This document shows positions 21,266-31,072 of a stretch of DNA of 64,000 nt, piece after piece. Below the pieces are notes generated by a model. It had not been told where the DNA came from, did not search any database, and saw only the letters and a program-made list of their open reading frames with translations. Every line of letters starts with the position of its first letter. The first letter of the stretch is position 1. A program made the position numbers and the translations under genes. Source of the DNA: Geosiphon pyriformis (taxonomy: Eukaryota; Glomeromycota; Glomeromycetes; Archaeosporales; Geosiphonaceae); the NCBI GenBank assembly GCA_016748015.1, contig JAAOMT010000529.1:7569-71568 (forward strand), read 5' to 3'.

Positions 21266-22219
21266 TTTATATTAATTCAACTTATTTTACTTATTACTTG
21301 GCACGTTTGGCTAGCAATTTATTAATATTAAACTTTTAAAAATATTATAAAATAACAACTCTTTTTATTATTACATGAAAAAAACCAACAACTATTGCTT
21401 AATTCAATTCTATATTAGCCACTTAAGTTATTAGTTAACAGTACTAAAAGATTAAAAAATTGTTATTAACGTATTTGAAATTTAATTAATTTGCTTTAAT
21501 TCAAATTTTTGATTATTATAATTTAATTAAACATTTTTAATTGCTATAATTCAAATTTAAAATTAATATTGCATTTCTTTAAAATCACAAGAAAAATTAT
21601 TGAGTAATTTATAAGTATTAAAATAATAGCAATATTAATAGTGTATACTTACAGATTTGCTATCATTAAAACTGATTTTGATTATTAGAATCAAATTGAA
21701 TGTATGATATTGCAATATTAATATCACCAAAAATTATTTTCCAACCTTTTAACATTGATTCCATTCCGTTCACAAAAGCAAAAAATAATTTCAATTGCAA
21801 CAATAAATGCTAGTTTTAAAAAATCATTTAAGCAGATATTTATACCTACCCTGATTTGGTTAATGCTTAAGTGGTTTTTCATTTTTGTAGTTAATTGCTT
21901 TGTAGAGCAAAAAAAGATAACATAAAAATTAAAATATCTCACACAAAATTTTCTGATGATATTATCAGCAGTGGAGTGGTTACATATAGTAATTTAGTGA
22001 ACTATTAAGAGAACAGCTATCACTGGGTGGATAAATAGTGTAAAGAACACAACCAATGTTGTTAAATCAATAATTTGCAGTTATAGGGTCAAATTTCTGA
22101 TTTTTTGCAATTAAAAAAGTAAAATTCATGCTTATAATAAGTGCATAAATGGGATGTGCTGCAACAAAGATGGAGAAAAAAATTAATGAAAAATTTACAT
22201 TTTTTTATTGAAATTAATA
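21266..22219. other. Intergenic, no clear gene
   Basis: AT-rich. The minus frame at 21942-21724 (72 codons, with KLAFIVAIEIIFCFCERNGINVKRLENNF) is less AT-rich than its surroundings and might be a transposase scrap, but no family motif is visible. Confidence 0.35.
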
Positions 22220-22439
22220 TATAAATTCCCTTAATAAGACAGTATATACAGCTAAGAGAATTTAAAAACTGGATCTAACATAAACTTTTTAAGACATATC
22301 AATTAGGATAGCTTTATTGGGTGATTATTCCTAACTTTCCTTACTAAAATCTCAAATGGGAGTATTTACAAAATATATAATAGATATTCTTACGGTTTCT
22401 ATAGACACTCAGAAATTTTTTTCTGTCCTAGTTGAAGTG

Positions 22440-22578
22440 TACATTGCTGCTGCCTTTGATTATATATACTATTATTGTTGCCGTTGCTATTACCATTGGA
22501 CCAACTGTGATTAAAGTTACTTATGTATTATATAAGGTCTCTCTTTAAGTTGTTATTGCCGTTGCTATTACCGTTAGA
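22440..22578 (-). pseudogene. Decayed repeat modules downstream of secreted protein 2
   Basis: Immediately after the stop, in the same frame, the sequence reads SNGNSNGNNNLKRDLI, a stop, then YISNFNHSWSNGNSNGNNS. These are further copies of the Asn/Gly-KRD module in the gene upstream, so the present stop codons cut down an originally longer repeat protein. Confidence 0.6.
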
Positions 22579-22965
22579 CTAAGCGCGAATGTATTTACCA
22601 TCAACAAGGACGTACCAACCGCGTTCGAAGTTGTTGTTGCGATTGTTAACGCTTCCATACCTATTTTGGTCATCATCGCCGTCTTTTTCGACATCCCTCT
22701 TATAGGCACCCCAAGGATCTCTCTTCAAGTTATTGTTACCGTTACTATTACCGTTAGACCAACCGTAATTGAAGTTACCATTGTTGTTTCCATTCAAGTT
22801 ACCGAGATTGTTGTTGCCATTATTGTTTCCATTACCACTGCCGAGGTTACCATTACCATTATTGTTTCCATTACCCCCGCGCTTTTCATGTGCCGAGACC
22901 GTCCCAGTAAAGGCGAGAAGAGCAGCACAAGATAAGGCAGATATTATAAAAGTTTTCTTTGCCAT
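22579..22965 (-). CDS. Small secreted Asn/Gly-repeat protein with KR sites (copy 2)
   Basis: 128 residues. Signal peptide at 1-25 (MAKKTFIISALSCAALLAFT, cleavage probably after TVSA). The mature part has Asn/Gly repeats (about 30-79), no Cys, and dibasic KR pairs at 28-29, 81-82 and 89-90. Kex2-like cleavage would release a small DPWGAY-containing peptide between the last two. The C-terminal end is GWYVLVDGKYIRA. Compared with copy 1 the signal peptide and HEKR are conserved but the mature part differs: repeats here, a four-Cys segment there. A peptide precursor or secreted effector is a reasonable inference; a cell-wall or matrix protein is an alternative. Confidence 0.7.
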   Translation of the reverse strand: MAKKTFIISALSCAALLAFTGTVSAHEKRGGNGNNNGNGNLGSGNGNNNGNNNLGNLNGNNNGNFNYGWSNGNSNGNNNLKRDPWGAYKRDVEKDGDDDQNRYGSVNNRNNNFERGWYVLVDGKYIRA

Positions 22966-23062
22966 TTAAAGTATTCTTTATAAGGATTTAAAATTTTATA
23001 TTTAATTGCCAGGAAGAATTTTGAACTTATCAAGATAAAGTGTTTTTTAAGAAGGCAATGGT

Positions 23063-23071
23063 CTTTTTATA
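23063..23071 (-). promoter_or_regulatory. TATA box of secreted-protein gene 2
   Basis: TATAAAAAG on the minus strand, about 100 bp before the ATG at 22965, in the same block as in copy 1. Confidence 0.55.
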
Positions 23072-23316
23072 CCTTTCAAATATTTGGTTCCCCAAGAAAT
23101 TGAATTTTTTTTAGGTATAACAACAATTTATAAATAGAGTATTAACTATTCATCCTCTTTTCAGAGTAACAAAAATATTTTCATATTTGAAATAAATTTC
23201 ACTCATTACGCATTATCGTTATTTGAAATGCCAAGCGACTTTAGTATATTCTCTTTTATTCTGATACTAAAAAATTTCTGTTATTATGCTAAGGACCATA
23301 ATTGGAATTGTGGAGC

Positions 23317-23381
23317 AAAGCCTTTGAGGCTTTAAACCTAAATTTTTCGTAATAACAAAATGAAGCCACCACCTGTGGCTT
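23317..23381. promoter_or_regulatory. Conserved hairpin pair, copy 2
   Basis: AAAGCCT-TTG-AGGCTTT (23317-23333) and AAGCCAC-CACCT-GTGGCTT (23363-23381) repeat the hairpin pair found before copy 1. Stems are identical, loops changed. Confidence 0.5.
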
Positions 23382-24430
23382 AGAATCTAGTAAAATGACA
23401 TTTACCAATTTGATTTTTTAAGATACAGATTGATCCGATTACTTTTCTAAGATCTCAATAATTTGACATAGCAAAAAACATATTAAACTGACGATAATTT
23501 AATCTTCAGGTTTTGAGGCTACTGGCAATAATTTCATGCGTTTAATTTGGGATTTTATCATTTTAGTTTTTTTTTGTCTTTTTTTAATTGGTTATCAGAG
23601 ACTATAGTGGAGTATCTCTTTTTCGGACAGGATCTTGTTGCCTATTCTTCAATATCATTATGTTCCATGAAATCTGATACGAATTATCTTATTTAAGATT
23701 TTATTAAAAAACTTTTTTAATTTACAGGGTAAACTTGCTAAGCAAGAATGCTGAGATATATTATTATTTAGATTACAGACTTTTATAAGCCACATCGACA
23801 AGGCAATACACAATCAGTCATATTACTTTTACTAAATAAAAAAAATTATAAACTAATAAATAAACAAGGATTACCTAACTTTTGAGGCTAGTGGCAATAT
23901 TCCTTTATTAAAATTTTATTGATTTGCTTTTTCGCCTTTTTAATTCACGGATGAATTTGCAAAGTCAAGCTGTCTACAGGTTTTGTAAAAATTATTAACT
24001 ATTTTTATTATAATTTTTCATTTAGGCTTCCACAGATTATGATATCCATGTATACGCAAAATTTCTTAAACTTTATCGATGTTAACAAAGGAAACCGTGA
24101 ATCTTGGTGCTGTTTGACGATCAATTTGGTTCTCTACCAGATTTCTTGCAATTAAAACGCTCTTTTCAATAAAAAAAAAATAGGAAACTTTACAAGTAGT
24201 AATATAATTTTATTATCAAAAGATTCCCCTATTTTTAATATGTATTATTTATCTAAAACTATGATAATATCACCTAAATGTGTATTTGTAAGAATTTTTA
24301 TGTTTAAATTTTGTATAAAGCTTTTATTCATATTTGAATAAAATTATTAATTATTAGCTTTTAGCCTCCAAATTTACTCATTAAAAATACTCATATTTCT
24401 CCGTTAAGGAAATCATCACCCAAATCTCCA

Positions 24431-25320
24431 ACTTAAAATGGTATTCATAAATCTTTGAAATGATTCACAATAATTTACAGATAGTATTATCAAATTTTAT
24501 GCCTAAACGGTATTAATAGCTAAAATTGTTACAATTAATCCATAATAAATGACATCAATGCAGAGTAAAACTGGAAAGAAATATTTGAAACAGCAAAATA
24601 TTCTAATATAAAGTAATGGATATATATTATATTGTATTATATTGTATTGTATTGATATTTTAAAATCAAAATAACTGAGTAAATTTCAGAAGTTTTATTG
24701 TAAACTAATATTAAAGAGGAAATAGAAACAAATCTTTTAAAGTTAATTCAATAAAAAAATTTATTCGGATAATATTAAAATTATTAAAAAATAATTATAT
24801 AAAAATTTTGAATATCTAAAAAGCTCAATATCTTTTTATAGAATATTTAATAAAAGTAAAAAAATCTAGATATAATAATGTAAATAAAGTTAATTATTTT
24901 AAGCAATTAACTGAATATTGCAATTTCAATAACAAGACTACTATAAGCACAAAATGTAATACTATGTTAACTAAAGAATGATTCTTAAGAGTGCTTAATA
25001 AGACCAAAATTTATGTATGAGATAATTTAAATATATTAAAGAATACTAAAAATTGAAATGCTAATTCTAATTATTTTTATTAAAAAAAGGAAAAATAGTT
25101 TTGTACAATATAGTATGTAAAAGATTATTTTTAATTAAGAGCAGTGATATATCAAAATACCAATCAGTTGTAGTTTATATATATTTAAAATTTGTCTGCA
25201 TTTCGTAACAAATTATACATAATTTTAATAACAAGAGGTTAAAAATTAAATTAATTAATCAACAAAAATGTGTTAAATCAATTCTGGTGTGATTTGTAAT
25301 AATAAGCTAAATTGATTTGT
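24431..25320. other. Intergenic, no gene seen
   Basis: AT-rich sequence with short TATTGTATTATATTG repeats near 24625-24655 and no coding signal. Confidence 0.5.
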
Positions 25321-25330
25321 TAAACTATAT

Positions 25331-25354
25331 GAACATAGAGAAACAATATAAATA
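25331..25354 (+). promoter_or_regulatory. Conserved kinase-family core promoter (ATAAATA block)
   Basis: ACATAGAGAAACAATATAAATA, with the TATA-like ATAAATA at 25348-25354, 91 bp before the ATG. The same block, or a degraded form, precedes the copies at 34104 (33953-33977), 40174 (40256-40276, minus), the gap copy (43734-43752, minus) and pseudogene 1. Confidence 0.6.
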
Positions 25355-25444
25355 CCAACTCCCCTTAATAATTAATTTCTAAACATACTAACAAATAAGG
25401 CTTCTAAAAAACCTTCTCATAAAATTAAATTACTTTTTATTGCC

Positions 25445-27260
25445 ATGGGAAATCTTCAAACTAAAAAAACCCGCTCAGAAGCTTATGTTAAAAATTCTCG
25501 TCCTTATGCTCATGATTGCAATGAGTGTAAATCCTGTCAAGAGGGCATTAAATCGAGATATAATCCATGTGCCGCATGCCGCTTCCTATTTTTTGAAAAA
25601 CTTTACTACGACTTTTCAAGCGGCAATGAAGTAGTCGATAAAATAATCAAGAATCCAATCTATATTCCACGTAGGAGTAATGATAAATTAAATTATGGTA
25701 TAGAATATAATGGTGAATTGAATTATTATGAATGGATTCTATGGGAGAATTTGTCGAATATCAAAGAAATTGGTAGAGGAGGGTTCGGTATAATTTATAA
25801 AGCAACCCTAATTGATGGACGGATTAATTTAGGCAGTATAAAACATTATGGTGAAATGGAATATAAAAGAGAAGGAATAGGCACAGAAGTAGCAATAAAA
25901 GTTATAAAAACGAACAGTTCAGAAGTGTTGAAAGAGGTAAACAAGCTATTATTATTAATATTTATATTTACTATTTATTTATTTATTTACTATATATTAT
26001 CTATTTACTTTTTTATACTGTTTTGATAGTTAAATATTCAAAGACTTATTTTTAATAACGGTAGCTCTTTAACTTGGATCTCTTCAATGTATGGAATTAC
26101 GCAAAACGCTGAAACACTCGAGTATGGAATTGTGATGGAGTTTTCTAAACTTGGAGACATGCGAACATATTTATCAACAAATTTCTATTCTATGAGTTGG
26201 AAAGATAAATTAGAGATCGCACGTGATATAGTTATAGGACTTGATAGTATTCATAACTCTGGTATGGTTCATCGTGACCTACACTCGGGCAACATTCTAC
26301 AATATGAATCTGCTTGGGTTAACCCAACGAGAACACAGATTTGCGACCTCGGATTATGTCAACCAGTCAACACTGAAACAACAACAACAGAAGAGAAAAA
26401 GATACATGGAGTGATTCCATACATTCCACCGGAAGTTTTAAAAGGTGAAAACTTTACAACAGCTGGTGATATTTATAGTTATGGAATGTTATTATGGGAA
26501 TTAGCAACAGGAAAGCCTCCTTTTTATGATTGTAAACATGATCAAATTCTTATAATGGCTATTTCAAATGGTCAAAGGCCTAAAATTACCACCCCACTTA
26601 TTCCACCTTGTTTTGCGAAAATAATTGTAAAGTGTTGGGATGCTAATCCTAAGAATCGTCCTACTGCGAAAGAAGTTTGGTCTAAGTTGTTTCGCCTTTT
26701 GTATATATATAATCGGTTTAAAGAGGGGTCTTATAGTCGGTTTAGGAAGAAGTCTAGAGATGAGATTATAGATAAGGGTCGTCAGTTTTTAGAATCAGAT
26801 AAATACGTAAAAGAAACGTTAAAGAACGACTCTATAACAAATACAAAATCACTTTATAAAGGTATGAAATTATATTTATCATTAATCATTAATCATTAAT
26901 AAAATTTATTATCTTGTATACCACTTATTTCTTTTACTAACTATTTTATTTAGACTCAACAACGACAACGGCAATGACAACAACAAAAACAACAACAACA
27001 ACAGCAATTCATTCAGGAGCAGTTTATACAAGTCGTGTTTTAATTGCACAGATGGTTGATTTTTCTGAAGGTTAGTTTATCTATTTTTATATTGAATAAT
27101 TTATTAATTTAATTATTACTAATTTACATCAATATATAAAAGAATTAATTTATTTGCCTGAAGGTAAGAAATTACATCTATCATGAATCATAAATAAAAT
27201 TTATGTCTTTGTTTAACACTGGATTATATTTACTATCCATTATATTTAGACGATTCCTAA
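25445..27260 (+). CDS. Protein kinase with Cys-rich N-terminus (gene A)
   Basis: Proposed exons: 25445-25936, 26030-26861, 26954-27070, 27143-27163, 27250-27260 (490 residues). All introns have GT and AG ends and phases agree. Residues 21-45 hold a Cys motif (C25, C28, C31, C42, C45). The kinase domain starts with glycine loop IGRGGFGIIY (109-118), VAIK Lys at 152, catalytic loop HRDLHSGN (His245-Asp247), DLG in place of DFG (270-272), then IPPEVLKGE and GDIYSYGMLLWELATGKPPF. The third exon gives a Thr-rich run, then HSGAVYTSRVLIAQMVDFSE; the fourth is a 21-nt microexon (ELIYLPE). If the fourth and fifth exons are not used, translation ends at 27075. Core catalytic residues are present, so activity is likely; substrate unknown. 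This is a lineage-expanded kinase family. Convergent with pseudogene C. Confidence 0.85.
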
Positions 27261-28149
27261 TAGATCTAATCGTGATCCTTCATTCTTAATTTCCGTTTAT
27301 GTATTATAATTATTTTGATCTTTCATAAGTGATACATTTTAGATAAACATTATTATTTTATTATAAATTATATTAATTATAAAATTTATTAGGTTCATTT
27401 CAATATGTTCAAATATATTTTACTAATTAAATAATTAATTTCTTATAAAGTATTCTTACTCACTTATTCAAAGTTATAATAAAAAAGTTTATTTTAAAAA
27501 AGTTAATCAAATAAATGAAAGTAAAATTATCATAATGTTTTTACCATTAAACTTTATTTTAAGCATTTTTAAAAGCATTTCTTAACATTTGAATATTTAA
27601 GAAATTTTTCATAAATTTTATATTGATTTTAAATTTTAAATTAATTATAATTTTTAATTTTTGAAAAATTTTGACTTCATTTATCGCTTAATGTTTTCTT
27701 TTTTGCTTTTTTCTTTGTTATGGAAACCAAATCTAATTTTGTTTCAAAAAAAAAAATAAAACACTATTAAAATCATAGTATTTTTTAATATTAACATATT
27801 ATTACGATAACATCAAAAAAAAATTAGATTAAGATAGTAATACAACAATTAAATTTATTTTATTTTAAATTAATTCAACATTAAAATTAATAAGGTCAAA
27901 CAGAGAAAAGATTTGGCGCTTGTTAAAAAATGAAAAAAAAGATAGTAAACATGATTTGGAGGTTAAAAATTGTCTTCACAAAAAGTTAAGATTGTTAAGA
28001 AACAAGGTTTTAGAGTTAAAAAATTTTACAGATTTAAAAAAATAACAAAGATCAAGATTTTTGAAGAATTAAGAGTCTGTAAAACAGTTGATAATTTCTT
28101 TACTAATAAAGACTGTAAAATCAAAAGTATATTGAAAAGACTATTTTGC
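27261..28149. repeat. 3' flank of kinase gene A, inverted match to 29560-30110
   Basis: The flank begins TAATAGATCTAATCGTGATC and runs through AAGTGATACATTTTAGATAA and ATTATAAATTATATTAATTA. The reverse complement of 29890-30113 shows the same series. A second shared block (GGTCAAACAGAGAAAAGATTTGG near 27893) recurs inverted at 29535-29570 and at 37880-37915. No gene is seen; the short ORF 27970-28206 looks compositional. Confidence 0.65.
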
Positions 28150-28600
28150 AAGATAATGATTAATTACTTAATACACACAACAAATTTTATTCAATATATT
28201 TTATAAAAGTTAACAATATACAAATTAAGAAAAAAAAGAAAAAAGAATAGTAAGAAAAAAAAAGAAAAAAGATAGTAAGAAAAATTTTGAAATTATTGTA
28301 TTAATTTTGTCAATGAACTATTATAAGAACTTGATTAGTGTAAAATAATTTTTACAGTTTTTGAGAGTCTTACTTACATGTTTTTAAAAAAAATTAATTA
28401 TCAGATCAATGATTCAGTTAATAATTAGGTCAATAATTAAGTTAATAACCAAGTTAATTATTAAGTCAATAAACAGGTTAATATTAAGTTATTGATTAAG
28501 TTAATAATTACATTAATGACTAATTCTAAAAATAACATGGTTATATAAATCAAATCAGTGGCTAATATATGTGATTAAATATAATTGGTTATTTAATAAA
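28150..28600. repeat. Decayed Gypsy-1-type LTR relic
   Basis: 28395-28520 is a degraded version of the 12-bp LTR array (AGTTAATAATTAGGTCAATA and so on). It is followed by CTAATTCTAAAAATAACATGG and GTGGCTAATATATGTGAT, matching the end of the Gypsy-1 LTR in plus orientation. No internal element sequence is attached, so it may be a solo LTR. Confidence 0.65.
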
Positions 28601-30112
28601 ACTAAAAGATTCAATTGTAATAATATTTTATTAAGTGTTTAAAGCAAAATAAATTGGTCATTTAAATTCTTATTAATATTTAGAGAAAAGTAAAAGGTTA
28701 AATAATATTTATATGATTACATATTAATTTATAATAATAATAATTTAAAATAAAAATTTATAGATGCATAAAATAATATTAATACGTCATTTTATTTATT
28801 TATATGAACAATATTAATTTAAACAGTAAATTGAGCCAATTTTATTAATTGATAGTATAACATCAGTTTTTTATTTTTTTTATTAAACTATGCGCAAAAT
28901 TTTAAATAATGAACTATTTAAAAATAAAGAAAAACCTTTTAAATGTCGCTAATTAACTCAAGTGTTATATTGATTTAAATTTCAAAATAAAATTTATAAT
29001 AAGATAAAATTTTTTACCATGATTAACTTTCATTTAAATATTAAAAAAATAATATTTTTAAACATATGGAGATTAATCTAATAAAATTTATAAAATAATA
29101 AAGTTTATATAAAATATATCACTTTTGAAAAAATGAAAGTAATTATACTTTACCAACGGAAATTAAGATGAGCAATCACAAGTGTTAAACAAGAGGATAA
29201 ATTTTAATAATGAATAATATTATAAAACAATATTATAAAGAAAATAAAAATGTCAATAAAAAAATCAGTCAAATAAAATGATTTGAAAAAATTAAATAAC
29301 TATTTTATACATATAAAATTACAATTTTTTATAGATTGATAAATTTAAGAATTATTTGGTTTATAAATACCTTAATTAAAAATTAAAAACTTTCCTTATT
29401 TTTATTATGAAAATAAAAAATATTAATTAAATTTATAAATAAGAGTATTATAATTATTTTAATTTTAATAATATTTTTATTAAACTATATTTTCTTAATA
29501 TCAAAAATTTTATTTAATACCAATTTTTCAATCGGTGTCAAATTTGGTCTGTTTGGCCTCATTAATTTTAATATCTAATCTATTCTGTTATTTTAATAAA
29601 TAATTGTAAATTGCCTGATGGCATCGTAATAGTATGTTAATATTAAAAAATACTATAATTATAATGAGTTTTAATTTTTTTTAAATAAATTAGATTTGGT
29701 TTCCATAACAAAGAAACAAGCAAAAAAGAAAACATTAAGCAAAGAATGAAGAATTTATCAAAAAATTAGAAATTATAATTAATATAAAATTATAAAATCA
29801 AAGTGAAGATTATAATACTTTCTCAAGTATTTAATGTTAAGATATGCTTTTTTAATAAAGTTTAATGGTAAAAACTTTATAACTTTTTAAATCTCATATA
29901 TTTGAAATGAGCTTTTTTATTATAACACCGAATAAGAACATCTTTATAACAAATTGATGAATTAATTAATAAAAATATATTTTTAATATATTGAAATGAA
30001 TCTAATAAACTTTATAATTAATATAATTTATAATAAAATAATAAAGGTTATCTAAAATATATCACTTATAACACAAACGGAATTTAAGAGTGAACGATCA
30101 CGATTAGATCTA
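28601..30112. other. AT-rich repeats between convergent kinases, no gene
   Basis: Holds the mirrored 3' flank of pseudogene C and, at about 28865-28970, a diverged relative of the 133-bp unit doubled at 6985-7250. Nothing coding seen. Confidence 0.5.
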
Positions 30113-31072
30113 TTAGGGGTTGTCTAAATATAATAAGTGTAAAAGAAAGAAGTGTTATACAAGAGAATAAATTTTATTAATCATTAATGATAGATGTAAT
30201 TTCTTACCTTCAGGCAGGTATCTTAATTCTTTTATAAAGTAAAGTAAATTAAAGTAAATTTTAGTATATGTATATTAATTAAATTAAAGAATTAAATAAA
30301 CTAACCTTTAGAAAGATTTCCCAGCTGTGCAGTTAAAATACGACTTGTATAAACTGCTCCTGGATGAACGAGCGTTAGAGTTGTCGAAGGTATTACTGTC
30401 AAGTCGATCTTTACCATTTCTTTTACGTATTTATATGATTCTAAAAACTGACGACCCTTAACTGTTTCTTCATATCTCGACTTTATCCTAAACCAATCAT
30501 ACATATTGAAAAGATTATGCAAGTCAAACCAAACTTTTTTCGCAGTAGGACGATTCTTAGGATTACCATCCCAACACTTTACAATTATTTTGGCAATAGA
30601 AGGTGGAATAATTGGGGAGGTAATCATAGGCCTAATGCCATTTAAAATATCCATTATAAGAATTTGATCATGTTTACAATCATGAAAAGGAAGCTTTCCT
30701 GTTGCTAATTCCCATAATAACATGGCAAAACTATAAATATCACCATCAGAAGTACACTTTTCTCCTCTTAAAACTTCTGGTGGAATGTATGGATAAAACT
30801 CCATATATTTTTTTTTCCTTCGTGTCTTTTCCTGTTGTTGTTGTTGGTTCATTGTTTGTAGGTTGACATAATCCGAGGTCGGAAATTTCTGTCTTGATAG
30901 AAAAATCATAATACTGTAGGATGTTGCCCCCGAATGTACATCACGATGAACCATACCAGAAGAATGAATTGATTCGAGTCCTTAAGCTATACCATGCGCC
31001 ATCTCCATGTTTGGCCAACTTCATCACAATTCCATTCAGCTTTTTGCGTAACCCCATACATTGAAGAGATAT
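30113..31072 (-). pseudogene. Kinase pseudogene C (5'-truncated)
   Basis: Minus strand, tail-to-tail with gene A. It begins inside the second exon (SSMYGVTQKAE, about 31072-31035); the first exon with Cys motif and glycine loop is missing. An open frame runs 30954-30301: MVHRDVHSGAT (HRD kept, the usual Asn changed), then a frame-shifted stretch where DLG should be, back in frame at YPYIPPEVLRGE, GDIYSFAMLLWELATGK, KCWDGNPKNRPTA and VHPGAVYTSRILTAQ. The microexon (30208-30228) and last exon (30113-30123, giving DNP-stop) are intact with splice signals. The loss of N-lobe and DLG make an active kinase very unlikely. Confidence 0.85.

Larger units (their letters stand above)
22220..24170 (-). 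repeat. Segmental duplication, copy 2 (inverted)
   Basis: Inverted copy of 2640-4440, holding the second secreted-protein gene with its upstream region and 3' end. Conserved blocks include ATTGCAAGAAA, GTTAACATCGATAAAGT, GCTTAGCAAG(A)TTT and GGTATAAAAAG. Weak similarity may extend to about 24430. Confidence 0.8.

Noticed and set aside
22666-22969. Plus-strand ORFs rich in Ile/Val/Pro/Leu
   Set aside because: Antisense shadows of the Asn/Gly repeats of the secreted protein.
27970-28206. Lys-rich ORF of 78 codons
   Set aside because: It starts at TTG, is Lys/Ile/Phe-rich by composition and lies in repeat flank.
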